Assembly (NCBI GenBank): GCA_002329665.1
Contig: DCTV01000031.1
Location: 21,535 to 41,741, forward strand
DNA from: Christensenella sp. UBA1431
GTDB taxonomy: Bacteria; Bacillota; Clostridia; Christensenellales; UBA1431
DNA length: 20,207 nucleotides
Reading direction: 5' to 3'
In this document: positions 1-8,791 of the stretch, one piece after another
How positions within the stretch are numbered: the stretch's first letter is position 1
Layout: the number at the start of each line of letters is the position of its first letter
The notes under the pieces: generated by a model
Database searches by the model: none
What the model was told of the DNA's origin: nothing
Seen by the model: the letters and a program-made list of their open reading frames with translations, nothing else
Program-made: the position numbers and the translations under genes

Positions 1-1755
1 CTGCTCGATCGCGGCGGACTGCTCGTTGGACGCAAGCGAGATGTTGTGCACAAGCTGCGCGGCCTCGGTCACGCCGGTGACGATCTCGCCCAGCGCTTTC
101 GCGGTCTCGTTTGCGATCAGGGTCCCCTTCTCGACGTTGCTCATGGAGTTCTTAATAAGCTCGGTCGTCTCGTTCGCCGCCTTCGCGGAGCGTGCCGCCA
201 GGTTGCGCACCTCTTCGGCAACGACGGTGAAGCCTTTGCCGTGCTGCCCGGCCCTTGCCGCTTCTACGGCGGCGTTGAGCGCGAGGATGTTGGTCTGGAA
301 CGCGATGTCGTCGATGACCTTGATGATCTTCGAGATGTTGTCGGAAGAAACGTTAATCTCCTCCATCGAATCGAGCATCGCCTTCATCTGTTCGTTGCCT
401 TTTTCGGCGAATTCTTTGGCGGATTCTGCAAGCTTGTTGGCCTGGTCGGCGTCGTTTGCGTTCTGTTTGGTCTGCACGGCGATCTCCTCGATGGAAGCCG
501 TAAGCTCCTCTACCGAACTGGCCTGTTCCGTGGCACCCTGCGAAAGCGCTACGCTGGATTCGGACACCTGCTTGGCCCCGGCCGAAACCTGGGCCGATGC
601 GACGCTGATGTCTTTGAGTATGCCGTTAAACGACCGTAGCGTGTGGTTTATGGCGTCCTTGATCCTGACGTACTCGCCTGTGTATTCGCCGTTCATCTCC
701 ACCGTGAGGTTCCCGGAGGCGACTTCCTGCATCACTTCGGCGCATTCCATGATCGGCTCGGCCACCGCTTCCATCGTCCTGTTCAGGCCGCCGATGATCT
801 CCCTGTACGCGCCTTCGAACTTGTTCTCGTCGCCCCGTACGTTCAGTGCGCCCTCGTACGCGGCCTTCGCAAGAGTCCCCGTCTCCTCGATCAGACTGCG
901 GATCGTTTCCAGCGTCTTTACAATCGCAGGGATGAGGTTGTCGTGTTCGGACCGCCTGCCGACCGCTTTTAATTCTTCCAGCCGCGAGGTGTCACCCCTG
1001 GCCAGCTTCTGCATCACGTCCAGTATGCTCAGCAGGCGTCCGTGCACGTCGTTGATACAGGCAGCCATTTCCTTCATCGAGCCCTTGTAATCGTCGGGCA
1101 TCTTCTTGGAATAGTCGTTGAGGGACATCCTTTTGAGCACGTCTTCCGCTTCGTTGATCGGCGCGAAGATCGCGTCGAACGTCTCGTTCAGGTCGCGCAC
1201 GATCACGCCGTATGCTCCCCGGTAACCCGAGGGGTCCAGGCGCATCTCGGTCTTTCCTTCGATGATCGCCTTGGACAGCGCATCCACGTCGCCCGCCAGC
1301 TTGTTCAGGCTCGACACCGCAGCGTCGAAGCCTTTTGCCATCCTGCCTTTCTCGGTTCCTTCGTCCGTCTCCGCTTCCAGGTCGCCATCGGCGATCTTGT
1401 GGATGATCCTGTTGAACTGTCCCGCGTTCTTGTTCAAGGACGCAAGGGATCTGCTCAGGTATCCTATCACGTCGTTCTCCTCGTACACAGGCGTGGAAGG
1501 TTTGAAGTCTCCGGCGGCGATGTCGGCCGCAGTGGCGCCCAGTTCTTCGAGCCGCCGGTACACTTTCTTCTTCATGACTCCAAACGCGTACACGCAGATG
1601 AGTCCAATAACTGCCAGCGATGCCACGGATACGGGGAGCATCACGCCGGCCGGTGCGAACAGCGCGCACAGCACTTCTGCGGCCGCGATAGCCATCAGCG
1701 CGACAAACGAGATGATCAGGCTGTTCGCAATGCCGGCCTTGTTCCTATGTTGCAT
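1..1755 (-). CDS. Methyl-accepting chemotaxis protein, C-terminus beyond window edge
   Basis: This is a chemoreceptor that controls the CheA kinase through CheW. The reading frame is open from an ATG at 1755 to the left edge (585 codons), so the end of the signalling domain is missing. Two hydrophobic segments (about residues 11-33 and 37-59) are separated by only a few residues, so there is no periplasmic sensor domain. A long cytoplasmic part follows with HAMP-like stretches (for example [13 protein letters not shown]). The receptor tip is canonical ([17 protein letters not shown], about residues 480-500, followed by [15 protein letters not shown]). The start is supported by AGGGAGGT at 1762-1769, six bases from the ATG. 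It is the last visible gene of the che operon and a close paralogue of the receptor at 1843-3768, with which it shares an identical 85-bp block. The receptor family is certain; the stimulus is unknown. Confidence 0.95.
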   Translation of the reverse strand, partial: MQHRNKAGIANSLIISFVALMAIAAAEVLCALFAPAGVMLPVSVASLAVIGLICVYAFGVMKKKVYRRLEELGATAADIAAGDFKPSTPVYEENDVIGYLSRSLASLNKNAGQFNRIIHKIADGDLEAETDEGTEKGRMAKGFDAAVSSLNKLAGDVDALSKAIIEGKTEMRLDPSGYRGAYGVIVRDLNETFDAIFAPINEAEDVLKRMSLNDYSKKMPDDYKGSMKEMAACINDVHGRLLSILDVMQKLARGDTSRLEELKAVGRRSEHDNLIPAIVKTLETIRSLIEETGTLAKAAYEGALNVRGDENKFEGAYREIIGGLNRTMEAVAEPIMECAEVMQEVASGNLTVEMNGEYTGEYVRIKDAINHTLRSFNGILKDISVASAQVSAGAKQVSESSVALSQGATEQASSVEELTASIEEIAVQTKQNANDADQANKLAESAKEFAEKGNEQMKAMLDSMEEINVSSDNISKIIKVIDDIAFQTNILALNAAVEAARAGQHGKGFTVVAEEVRNLAARSAKAANETTELIKNSMSNVEKGTLIANETAKALGEIVTGVTEAAQLVHNISLASNEQSAAIEQ

Positions 1756-1815
1756 CAGGTTACCTCCCTTACTTTATCTCTTTCTCTTGTAAAAGAGCGG
1801 ATCCCTTAAATTAAG

Positions 1816-1851
1816 TCAGTATTTACATTTCGGTATTTACCTTCAGTATTT
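1816..1851 (-). repeat. Three short direct repeats, AAATACYGA
   Basis: On the minus strand the nonamer AAATAC(T/C)GA occurs three times, at 1843-1851, 1830-1838 and 1816-1824, with starts 13 and 14 bases apart. The first copy includes the last codons and the stop of the upstream receptor gene, and the other two lie in the gap before the next one. They could be a protein-binding array or simple tandem duplication; nothing in the sequence decides this. Confidence 0.6.
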
Positions 1852-3768
1852 GCTGCTCGCCTTCTTCTCCTCCGTTTCGTGTATGGGTTTGGGCGGGGCA
1901 TCGGCCACGATATGGCTCTTCTCGAAGAGCTTTTCCAGCCTCTTTATCTCATCGGGGGACATCCCCGAGTACTTCAGGCCGTCGGCCTCCTCGTCCCTGA
2001 GCACGAACTTGGCGATCTGCTCCTTGAGCACCTCCGCCTGGCTCGCAAGCTGCTCGCTCGCCGTCGCGCTCTCCTCGGAGGTCGCCGAAGTCGCCTGTAC
2101 CACGCTCGATACCTGCGCGATCCCCTGGTTCACCTGCGTGATCGCCGAAGACTGCTCGTTGGACGCCGCCGCGATGTTGTGCACCAGCTTGGCCGCCTCC
2201 GTCACGCCTTCGACGATCTCGCCCAGCGCCTTGGCCGTTTCGTTGGCTATCGACGTGCCTTCCTCGACGCTGCGGATCGAATTCTTGATGAGTTCGGTCG
2301 TTTCGTTCGCCGCCTTCGCCGACCTCGCCGCGAGGCTCCTAACTTCCTCGGCCACGACCGTGAAGCCCTTGCCGTGCTGTCCGGCCCTCGCCGCTTCTAC
2401 GGCGGCGTTGAGCGCGAGGATGTTGGTCTGGAACGCGATGTCGTCGATGACCTTGATGATCTTCGAGATGTTGTTGGACGAGACGTTGATCTCCTCCATC
2501 GACCTGAGCATCGCATCCATCTTGTTGTTGCCCTTTTCGGCATGGTCTTTCGCGGCTTCGGCGAGTTTATTGGCCTGGTCGGCGTCCTCCGCGTTCTGCC
2601 TGGTCTGATTGGCGATCTCCTCGATGGAGGCCGTGAGCTGTTCTACGGAACTGGCCTGCTCGGTGGCGCCCTGCGAGAGCATCACGCTGGATTCGGACAC
2701 CTGTTTGGCCCCGGCCGACACCTGGGAAGACGCGACGTTGATGTCGTTTAGGATGCTGTTAAAGGAACGGATCGTGTGGTTGATGGACTCCTTGATCTTG
2801 TTGTATTCGCCCTTGTAGTCCCCGGTCATCTCCACGGTGAGGTTGCCCGAAGCGACCTGCTGGAGCACTTGGCCCGACTCGATGATCGGGCCGATGATCG
2901 CCTCCATCGTGTCGTTCATGCCCTTGATGATGTCCTTGTATGCGCCCGGGAAACTGTCCGCGTCGCCGCGTACGGTCAGGTCGCCGTTAACGGCGGCCTC
3001 CGCGAGCTTGCCCGTCTCGCTGATCAGATCGCGGAGGGTGCCCATCGCCTTCGTAATCGCAGGCCACGTCCTGTCGTTGTCGCATTTCTTTCCGACGTCG
3101 CGGAAGTATTCGTACTTGTGCGTGTCCCCCTCGCCGATTTCCAGGAACGTGCCCAGCAGGCAGTTGTACCTGTAGTGCATCTTGTTTACGACCTCGGCGA
3201 TTCCTTTCATGAAGCCCTTTTGGTCTTCTTCCGACATCTTCTCCGTGTAATCGTTCAAGAAATACTTCTCGAGTATCTCCTTGGCTTTGCCGAGGGTTTC
3301 CATCGTAGCCTCGAGCATGCCGTTGACGTTGGAGACGATCGCGCGATAGCTTCCTCTGAGCCCGGTCACGTCCGCCCGGTATTCAAGGTACCCTTCGCCG
3401 ACCTGGGCACAAAGCGTTTCCGATTCGGCCCGCACCGCGTCCAGTCCGGCCGCAATCTCCCCGACCGCCTCCGCGAGGCCGCCGACACCGCCGCCATGTG
3501 CGGCTTCGGGCACCGCGACCCCGGTCTCTCCCGCCGCGATCCTCTTGGCGGCGTCCTCGATTTCGCGCACCGGCCTGAACACCTTCGCGTTGATCCGCGC
3601 ATATGCGGCCGCCACGGCCGCAACGGTCAGCAGCAGGCCCGCGCCCAGGACATACAGCGCCGCCCCGGGCCCAATAAGCAGATAACAGAGGATTTCGGCT
3701 CCCCCGATCGCCGCGATCGCGGCGAGCGGAACCATCATCGTCCTTGATAAATCTTTTCCTTTCTTCAT
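1843..3768 (-). CDS. Methyl-accepting chemotaxis protein
   Basis: This is a complete 641-residue chemoreceptor. Two membrane segments (about residues 11-31 and 35-56) are joined by a tight Gly-Pro-Gly turn, so almost nothing is exposed outside the cell. From residue 57 it is cytoplasmic: a HAMP-like start ([18 protein letters not shown]), a long helical region, then HAMP-like repeats at about 255-295 (NGDLTVRGD) and 300-340 ([12 protein letters not shown]). The signalling hairpin spans about 345-590 and its tip is at 447-481 ([20 protein letters not shown]). The C-terminus (KKASSKY) shows no CheR-binding pentapeptide of the NWETF type. The SD AAAAAGGAG directly follows the cheW stop, only 14 bases upstream, which points to coupled translation. 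Input probably comes from the cytoplasm, the membrane or a partner protein; that is inference. Confidence 0.96.
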   Translation of the reverse strand: MKKGKDLSRTMMVPLAAIAAIGGAEILCYLLIGPGAALYVLGAGLLLTVAAVAAAYARINAKVFRPVREIEDAAKRIAAGETGVAVPEAAHGGGVGGLAEAVGEIAAGLDAVRAESETLCAQVGEGYLEYRADVTGLRGSYRAIVSNVNGMLEATMETLGKAKEILEKYFLNDYTEKMSEEDQKGFMKGIAEVVNKMHYRYNCLLGTFLEIGEGDTHKYEYFRDVGKKCDNDRTWPAITKAMGTLRDLISETGKLAEAAVNGDLTVRGDADSFPGAYKDIIKGMNDTMEAIIGPIIESGQVLQQVASGNLTVEMTGDYKGEYNKIKESINHTIRSFNSILNDINVASSQVSAGAKQVSESSVMLSQGATEQASSVEQLTASIEEIANQTRQNAEDADQANKLAEAAKDHAEKGNNKMDAMLRSMEEINVSSNNISKIIKVIDDIAFQTNILALNAAVEAARAGQHGKGFTVVAEEVRSLAARSAKAANETTELIKNSIRSVEEGTSIANETAKALGEIVEGVTEAAKLVHNIAAASNEQSSAITQVNQGIAQVSSVVQATSATSEESATASEQLASQAEVLKEQIAKFVLRDEEADGLKYSGMSPDEIKRLEKLFEKSHIVADAPPKPIHETEEKKASSKY

Positions 3769-3782
3769 GGGTCTTCTCCTTT

Positions 3783-4280
3783 TTATAACCTGACCTTGCT
3801 GAGTCTGTCGGTATCCTCATCGTTTAACAGCTTTTCGCAGTTGATGAGCAGTTTTACCTCGTCGCCTACCTTACCCACGCCCTTGACGAATTTGTTCTGG
3901 TCGCCCTCGATCCCCGGAGTATCCACGATCTCGCTGTCTTCGAAGGAAAGCACGTCGGCTACGCCGTCGACGATGAGGCCGACGGAAACGTTGCCCAGGT
4001 CGACGATGATGATGCATGTCCTGTCGTTGTATTCGACAGCCTCGATCTTAAAGCGCATCCTGACATCGACGACGGGGATGATCTTGCCCCTCAGGCTGAT
4101 GATGCCCTGTACATACTCGGGGAGTTCCGGAACCTTGGTGATCTTCTGGATCCCGATGATCTCGGTCACGTTTTTTATATCAATGCCGTAATGGTTGGGA
4201 CCCAGTGCAAAAATGAGATACTGGTTCTTCTGTGCGTCGCTTACCAGATTATCAAGCTCCTGTGCTGCAACATCCAACAT
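3783..4280 (-). CDS. cheW: Chemotaxis coupling protein CheW
   Basis: CheW is the cytoplasmic adaptor that links chemoreceptors to the P5 domain of CheA. The 165-residue product has the usual length and double-barrel CheW pattern: [17 protein letters not shown] near the N-terminus, then VTEIIG...[28 protein letters not shown], which is the conserved family core, and [11 protein letters not shown] further on. The ATG at 4280 has AGGGAGGA at 4287-4294 at good spacing. It lies between cheA (45-bp gap) and the receptor gene (14-bp gap), all in one direction. The short N-terminal extension ([18 protein letters not shown]) is common among clostridial CheW proteins. Confidence 0.97.
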   Translation of the reverse strand: MLDVAAQELDNLVSDAQKNQYLIFALGPNHYGIDIKNVTEIIGIQKITKVPELPEYVQGIISLRGKIIPVVDVRMRFKIEAVEYNDRTCIIIVDLGNVSVGLIVDGVADVLSFEDSEIVDTPGIEGDQNKFVKGVGKVGDEVKLLINCEKLLNDEDTDRLSKVRL

Positions 4281-4325
4281 TTTTATTCCTCCCTACAATA
4301 TCGCTTCCTGCGCGTTCAATTTATG

Positions 4326-6413
4326 TCACGCCGCCAGTCCCGCCACGTCCAGGATCAGGCTGATGCTCCCGTCGCCCAGTATCGTGCATCCGGCGATGCC
4401 CGAGATTTGGTTGATGTACCTGGGCAGAGCCTTCACGACGACCTGGTTCTCCCCGATGAGCTCGTCCACGAATACGCCCGCCATCTTATCGCTGGTCTCC
4501 ACCATCACGACGATTCCCTCGCTGATGGTCTCCGTGTCGGCCCGCACGCCGTAGATCTGGTGCAGGCGCACGACCGGGCAGCATTCGCCGCGGAAGAGGA
4601 TCATCTCGTTGCCCTGCGGGTCCCTGATGACGTCTTTGCCGCTCGGCTTGATCGTTTCCTTGATGACGGTGATCGGGAGCGTGTACGTGCAGTTCCCGAC
4701 CCGTACGTTCATCCCGTCGATGATGGCCAGGGTCATCGGGAAATGGACGGTGAACTGGGTGCCCTTCCCCTCCTCCGATTCGACAGAGACCCGTCCGCCG
4801 AGCCCCTCGATGTTCCTGAGCACCACGTCCATGCCGACGCCCCTGCCCGAGTATTCCGTGATCGTATCGCTGGTGGAGAAACCCGTGTGGAAGATCAGGT
4901 GGTAGATTTCCTTCTCCGTCATCTCGTGCTCGGGCTTGGTCAGAAGGCCGTTTTCCTTCGCGCGCTTCAGCAGCTTCGCTTTATTCAGGCCCTTCCCGTC
5001 GTCACGGACGAAGATCTGTATCTCGCCGCCCTCGTTCCTGGCCCCGAGCAGGACGGTCCCCTTCGGCGGCTTGCCCTTTTCGAGGCGCTCCTCCTGCGAT
5101 TCCAGCCCGTGGTCCAGCGCGTTGCGCACGAGATGCATGAGCGGGTCGGAGATGTGGTCGATGACGTTCTTGTCGACTTCGGTCTCCTCCCCGGTTATCA
5201 GCAGGTCGACTTCCTTGCTGCACTTCCTGCTCATGTCCCGCACGATCCTGTGCATCTTCTGGAACGTGTTCCTCAGAGGCACCATCCTTATAGACATCGC
5301 CAGGTCCTGGAGCTCGCTGGTGATCTTGTGCAGCTGGTGCGCGGACTTGTGGAAGTTGTCGAGCTGCAGCCCGTACAGGTCGGGGTTGTGCAGGACCATG
5401 GACTCAGCTATGACGAGTTCCCCGATCATGTCCATCAGCGCGTCGAGTTTGGCCACGTTCACGCTGATGATGCTCTGCCCGGAGTTGGCGGCCTGGGTGC
5501 GCTGCTGCGCGGGAACGGGTTTCGGGGCCTTTGTCCCCGCGGCGTCCGGTTCCCTGTCGAAAGACGCCTGTTCCTTTTCGAAGTCGGCCTCGTATTCGAA
5601 CTGTACCAGCGAATACTCTTTCAAAAACACCTCCTGCGAGAAGAAACCCCGTACCTCCTCCTCGCTCAGATCTGTCCGGAAAAAGGCGGTGAAACCGTGC
5701 CGCCTGATGTAGTCCCGGCTCTCGTTCGAATCGAGGTCCTCCGGGAAATGGCGGATGCCCGCGGCGTGCTTTTTCAGGAGATAAACGATGTTGAACGCAC
5801 GGATGTTTTCCATGTCGCAGCCTTCCACGAAGTGCAACACGACCTGGAACAGGTTTGCGGCGACCGATACGCGCGCCTCTTCATCCGCACAAGGGCCGGC
5901 CAGTTCCGCCCAGTCCCCAAAATCTTCCTTTGCGTCCGCCTGTGCCGCCTCATCGTTTGCCTGCGCCGTTTCTTCGTCCTCTGTGGCCAAAACCGCCGCA
6001 TCGCTGCCCTTCACGGTTCGGAGCGTTTTGCACAGCTTCTCCTCGAGCCAGGTTGAATCGCTTTCGTTGAAGATCCCGTTCTTCATGTTTTCAAGCTCTC
6101 CGCTGATGAAATCCACGCTTTCGAGGATCAGGTCGGTGACGACCGAACAGTCGTAGTCCGTCTCGGGATTTTCCCTGATATAGAAGAACAGGTCCTCGAT
6201 CCTGTGGGAGAGCGAGGAAATCCCCTTGAACGACATCATCGCGGACGAGCCCTTGATCGTGTGCATGATCCGGAAGATCTCGTCGATCTCGGTCTTTGAG
6301 AACCGGCTGGTCTTTTCGCCGTCGAGGATGGTCTTTTCAAGCTGCTCAATATTCTGCGCCGTCTCGAACACGAACATATCCAGCATGGGTTCATTTGAAA
6401 GAAACTCTGACAT
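4326..6413 (-). CDS. cheA: Chemotaxis histidine kinase CheA
   Basis: CheA autophosphorylates on a histidine and passes the phosphate to CheY. The 695 residues show all five domains. P1 (about 5-110) has the phosphorylated His51 in MHTIKGSSAMM. P2 (about 180-275) docks CheY and carries the signature CDMENIRAFNIVYLL. A charged and proline-containing linker (about 278-312) leads to the P3 dimerisation helices (about 315-380). The P4 ATPase (about 380-560) has an N box (LVRNALDHGLE, 428-438), a G1 box (DDGKGL, 471-476) and a G2 box (SGRGVGMDVV, 522-531). The P5 CheW-like domain ends the protein. GGGAGGAG sits just upstream of the ATG at 6413. No catalytic residue appears to be missing. Confidence 0.98.
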   Translation of the reverse strand: MSEFLSNEPMLDMFVFETAQNIEQLEKTILDGEKTSRFSKTEIDEIFRIMHTIKGSSAMMSFKGISSLSHRIEDLFFYIRENPETDYDCSVVTDLILESVDFISGELENMKNGIFNESDSTWLEEKLCKTLRTVKGSDAAVLATEDEETAQANDEAAQADAKEDFGDWAELAGPCADEEARVSVAANLFQVVLHFVEGCDMENIRAFNIVYLLKKHAAGIRHFPEDLDSNESRDYIRRHGFTAFFRTDLSEEEVRGFFSQEVFLKEYSLVQFEYEADFEKEQASFDREPDAAGTKAPKPVPAQQRTQAANSGQSIISVNVAKLDALMDMIGELVIAESMVLHNPDLYGLQLDNFHKSAHQLHKITSELQDLAMSIRMVPLRNTFQKMHRIVRDMSRKCSKEVDLLITGEETEVDKNVIDHISDPLMHLVRNALDHGLESQEERLEKGKPPKGTVLLGARNEGGEIQIFVRDDGKGLNKAKLLKRAKENGLLTKPEHEMTEKEIYHLIFHTGFSTSDTITEYSGRGVGMDVVLRNIEGLGGRVSVESEEGKGTQFTVHFPMTLAIIDGMNVRVGNCTYTLPITVIKETIKPSGKDVIRDPQGNEMILFRGECCPVVRLHQIYGVRADTETISEGIVVMVETSDKMAGVFVDELIGENQVVVKALPRYINQISGIAGCTILGDGSISLILDVAGLAA

Positions 6414-6443
6414 GGAACTCCTCCCGTAAACACTCCTGTTCGT

Positions 6444-6803
6444 TTACCCCGCGATCTTCTTGAGCATCTGGACAATATGGTCTTCCTTGAAGGGCTTGAC
6501 GATGAACGATTTCGCGCCGCTTATGATCGCCTCTTTCACCATGGACTCCTGCCCCATCGCGGAGACCATGACAACCTTGGCGTCCGGGTCGAGCTCGCGT
6601 ATCTTCTTTAGCGCTTCTATCCCCGACATGTCCGGCATCGTGATGTCCATCGTCACGACGTCCGGCCGGCATTCGGCGTATTTAACTATGCTGACTTCTC
6701 CGTTCGGAGCTTCGCCCACCACTTCGAAGTTGTTTTTCTCAAGCACCCTTCTTATGGCCAGCCGCATAAATGCCGCATCGTCCACGATCAAGACTTTCTT
6801 CAA
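6444..6803 (-). CDS. cheY: Chemotaxis response regulator CheY
   Basis: This single-domain receiver is the diffusible messenger between CheA and the flagellar switch. Counted from the TTG at 6803 it has 119 residues with the acidic pair Asp8-Asp9 (VLIVDDA), the phosphorylated Asp53 (VTMDITMPDMSG), Ser81 (MVSAMG) and Lys103 (FIVKPF); no output domain is attached. The frame could also open at a GTG at 6812, but the SD AAGGAG ends one base before that GTG, which is too close. The TTG three codons later sits 10 bases from the SD and gives the usual CheY N-terminus MKKVLIVDD. The gene lies between fliY and cheA with short gaps. Confidence 0.95.
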   Translation of the reverse strand: MKKVLIVDDAAFMRLAIRRVLEKNNFEVVGEAPNGEVSIVKYAECRPDVVTMDITMPDMSGIEALKKIRELDPDAKVVMVSAMGQESMVKEAIISGAKSFIVKPFKEDHIVQMLKKIAG

Positions 6804-6861
6804 ACCAAACACGCTCCTTCAAATTCTTGCCCGGATTCGCCCTTTTTGCGTTTTGCCTGAT

Positions 6862-8019
6862 CTACAGGTATCTGAAAATTTCTTTGGTTGAGACGATTTC
6901 CGTTAACCTCACGCCAAAGTTGTCGTCGACCACCACGACATCGCCCCGGGCCATGAGCCGCCCGTTCACGACGACGTCGACCGAGTCGCCCGCCTGTTTG
7001 CTTATCTCGAGGATCGAGCCCTGTTCGAGTTCGAGAATCTCTTTGATCAGTTTCTTCGCCCGGCCGATCTCCACCGTGATCTCCAGCGGAACGTCCATGA
7101 TGAGGTCAAGGTTCCCCGTGTCCTCGATAACGCCGCCGCCGCTCCCGTCTTCGTCGAAGCTGACAAGCTTGAGCGGCTGGACGTTCACCTTCTGCAGGGC
7201 CCTTCTGTCGTAGCCGGGTTTCGTAAGGATGTTTTCCTCTTTTGAATCTTCCCCGGGCTCCCGGTCCCCGGCTGTTTCTTCCCCGGCCGGCGCCGCGCCC
7301 GGTTTCTCCTCCCGCGCTGCCGCACCGGCCGCGGCCCCCTCCGGCTCCGGCGCGGTGCCGGCTTTTGCGGGCGCGGTTTCAGGCGGACTCCCGTTAGCGC
7401 TTATTTCCATCGCAAACTTAACGAGTTCCCGCGTGAAGTCCAGCGGCAGGATGGTGCAGAACGTGCTGTCGATCAACCCTTCCACTTTAAAAAGGAAACT
7501 CACGGTCACGATGATCCCATCGAACCCGGCTTCGCTGATCTTTTCCTTCACGTTCTCCACGTCGAAGCGCCTCGGTATGGAGATGCTGATGCTCTTGCCG
7601 AAGAAATCCGCAAGGGCCGTGCTGGAAGACCCCATCATCTGGTTCATGATCTCGCTCAGGGCGCTTACCTGCATTTCGGTGAGCTCCTCTTCGCTTTCGG
7701 AGATGCTTTCCCCCAGCAGCAGGTCCACGATCGTTCGCACGTCCTTCCTTTTCATCACGAGGAGGTTCGATCCGTGGAGCCCTTTGATATATTCGATCTC
7801 GACGCCGTCGGCCGGCTCGAGTTCCTCGATTTCGAATTCGTCCGTTTTGATGCACCGTACAGTAGGTGTCGTGATGCTTACCTTCCTGTTCAGAAGGGTT
7901 GAGACGGTGGTCGCGGCGGCGCCCATGCTTATGTTGAGTATCTCGCCTATCGTATCGATTTCCAGCGTATCCAAAAACATACACCCGCTCGATTCCTGCG
8001 CTTGTTTCCCCGAATTCAT
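6862..8019 (-). CDS. fliY: Flagellar motor switch protein FliY (CheC phosphatase domain fused to FliN domain)
   Basis: FliY is part of the flagellar C-ring in Bacillota and also removes phosphate from CheY-P. With the ATG at 8019 the product has 385 residues. The CheC-like part (about 15-210) carries both phosphatase motifs of the E-x-x-N type: Glu26/Asn29 in IGEILNISMGAA and Glu123/Asn126 in ALSEIMNQMMG. A low-complexity Ala/Glu/Pro/Gly linker (about 211-265) follows, and the C-terminal FliN/SpoA domain is at about 303-385 (MDVPLEITVEIGR...ARGDVVVVDDNFGVRLTEI). I rejected an in-frame extension to 8139 because GGGGTGA precedes the ATG at 8019 and the extra residues look non-coding. The N-terminus lacks an obvious CheY-binding LSQDEIDALL peptide. 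It is the first gene of the operon. Confidence 0.93.
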   Translation of the reverse strand: MNSGKQAQESSGCMFLDTLEIDTIGEILNISMGAAATTVSTLLNRKVSITTPTVRCIKTDEFEIEELEPADGVEIEYIKGLHGSNLLVMKRKDVRTIVDLLLGESISESEEELTEMQVSALSEIMNQMMGSSSTALADFFGKSISISIPRRFDVENVKEKISEAGFDGIIVTVSFLFKVEGLIDSTFCTILPLDFTRELVKFAMEISANGSPPETAPAKAGTAPEPEGAAAGAAAREEKPGAAPAGEETAGDREPGEDSKEENILTKPGYDRRALQKVNVQPLKLVSFDEDGSGGGVIEDTGNLDLIMDVPLEITVEIGRAKKLIKEILELEQGSILEISKQAGDSVDVVVNGRLMARGDVVVVDDNFGVRLTEIVSTKEIFRYL

Positions 8020-8426
8020 TCTGTCACCCCGATCTTTCCAAAGATGCTTTTTAAACCATCGCCCAAACGACGGAAGACCCGCCATAATGCGGCTTCGTTG
8101 CCCGCGACAGGGGCAGTCATGCATCGTAACAAGACGCATTTTTTCTGTTTGTCATGAATCTCAGCTCTGCACCGGTTGCCTGAAGCTTGTTTTGCCGCCT
8201 CCCGAAAAAAAACGGGGCACGGCAACGGGAAACACGAAAGAGCCCGGAGCAATCATGAAAACAAGGCTTTCGTCGTACCGTTTCGGAATGTGAAAACCGT
8301 AAACCCGACGATTCTCCCGATGCATTGACGGCTACGGAGAGCTTGAACGTATAATCAACGCAAATATATACGTTTAAACACCTGTTTTGCCAGTTTTGGG
8401 GAAGCGTTTTCTTATGCTTTTTTTTT
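8020..8426. other. Intergenic stretch upstream of fliY, no gene seen
   Basis: I see no convincing gene here. It must contain the upstream region of the che operon on the minus strand, but no good housekeeping promoter is visible. The best minus-strand candidate is TAAA (8376-8373), 15 bases, then TGATTAT, which only loosely resembles the motility sigma factor consensus (TAAA-N15-GCCGATAA). If it is real, the fliY leader would be about 320 bases long. Small stems are present but none forms a clear terminator or known riboswitch. Confidence 0.4.
8325..8355 (+). promoter_or_regulatory. Possible promoter TTGACG-N19-TATAAT
   Basis: TTGACG (8325-8330) and a perfect TATAAT (8350-8355) are separated by 19 bases, which is longer than optimal. 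It would start a plus-strand transcript near 8362 that runs into a weak stem and a ten-base T tract at 8402-8428. It may be a second, upstream promoter for the kamA leader or fortuitous. Confidence 0.3.
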
Positions 8427-8456
8427 TTGCATTTCGGCGTAAATCTGTTTTATAAT
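8427..8456 (+). promoter_or_regulatory. Promoter of the kamA leader RNA
   Basis: TTGCAT (8427-8432), an 18-base spacer and a perfect TATAAT (8451-8456) give a good housekeeping promoter, preceded by a run of T that could act like an UP element. The predicted start is near 8463. That is about 390 bases before the kamA-like start codon, leaving a long leader. Confidence 0.7.
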
Positions 8457-8462
8457 GAAGTA

Positions 8463-8791
8463 CACGGTCTGTTAAAAGGGTATAAAAAGGCCGGACGAGA
8501 CGGAATGGAGCGGTGCAACATCCCGTCGTGCGCCCGGCCTGTTGATTCGGGAATGCCAGGCATTTCCTTTGGCAGATCAATGCTCTGCCCATAACGTCGG
8601 ACTTCTCCGCCGGCCGTAGCCCGGAGATATAAAGCGACGTTTACAGATATTCAGAAACCGAAATTCATGCTGCAGCCAGTCAAAGCTCGGGTTCACAGTC
8701 ACCACTGAAAGGGATTTGCCTGGCATTCGTCTCGGCTGATTAAAGACCACCCGCAGGCCGAAGCCGCCGTCCGGCTTAAGCAGGCCTTTTT
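8463..8791 (+). ncRNA. Unclassified structured RNA, leader of the kamA-like gene or free small RNA
   Basis: About 330 bases between a promoter and a terminator have no credible ORF but fold consistently by eye. The ends pair: GCCGGACG 8490-8497 with CGTCCGGC 8768-8775. A perfect 12-bp long-range helix joins 8551-8562 (GAATGCCAGGCA) to 8717-8728. Inside it lie a hairpin 8571-8576/8584-8589, a two-part hairpin 8593-8599/8635-8641 plus 8604-8609/8622-8627, and a stem 8650-8654/8705-8709 enclosing 8658-8661/8687-8690. The 5' strand GGCCGG (8489-8494) can instead pair locally with CCGGCC (8534-8539), above a second stem 8499-8503/8523-8527. Because 8768-8775 overlaps the right arm of the terminator, these two pairings could switch termination. 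It does not match RNase P, tmRNA, SRP RNA, T-box, S-box or lysine riboswitch cores as I know them. Confidence 0.6.
8756..8791 (+). terminator. Intrinsic terminator upstream of the kamA-like gene
   Basis: AAGCCG (8761-8766) pairs with CGGCTT (8772-8777) around a five-base loop. GGCC (8756-8759) and GGCC (8783-8786) extend the stem across an asymmetric internal loop, and TTTTT follows at 8787-8791. It ends 63 bases before the next start codon, so transcription must pass it to reach that gene unless another promoter exists; I see none in between. Confidence 0.7.

Noticed and set aside
4191..6056. Long plus-strand open frame of 621 codons opposite cheA
   Set aside because: It is the GC-rich antisense shadow of cheA; its composition (His, Arg, Val, Asp-rich) mirrors the coding strand and it has no start signal.
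8020..8139. N-terminal 40-residue extension of FliY
   Set aside because: It has no SD at its start, is basic and unlike FliY, and a better start with SD exists at 8019.
8020..8340. SAM riboswitch-like words on the minus strand ahead of fliY (CAGGCAACCGGTGC near 8183-8170)
   Set aside because: GGCAACC alone is not enough; the S-box partner segments and closing helix are missing.
8374..8592. Minus-strand 72-codon ORF
   Set aside because: It runs antisense through the promoter and the 5' part of the structured RNA, has no SD worth noting and no recognisable domain.
8463..8791. Lysine riboswitch (L-box) upstream of the kamA-like gene
   Set aside because: Fragments resembling conserved L-box words (GGTGC, GAAAGGG, GCCGAAG) occur in the right order, but their distances are far from the family's and the five-way junction cannot be drawn. 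A covariance-model search would settle it.
8463..8791. RNase P RNA, tmRNA or SRP RNA
   Set aside because: The length would fit, but the invariant cores (GAGGAAAGTCC for RNase P, the tRNA-like ends and tag ORF of tmRNA, GGAAGGAAGCAGC-type SRP tetraloop region) are absent.
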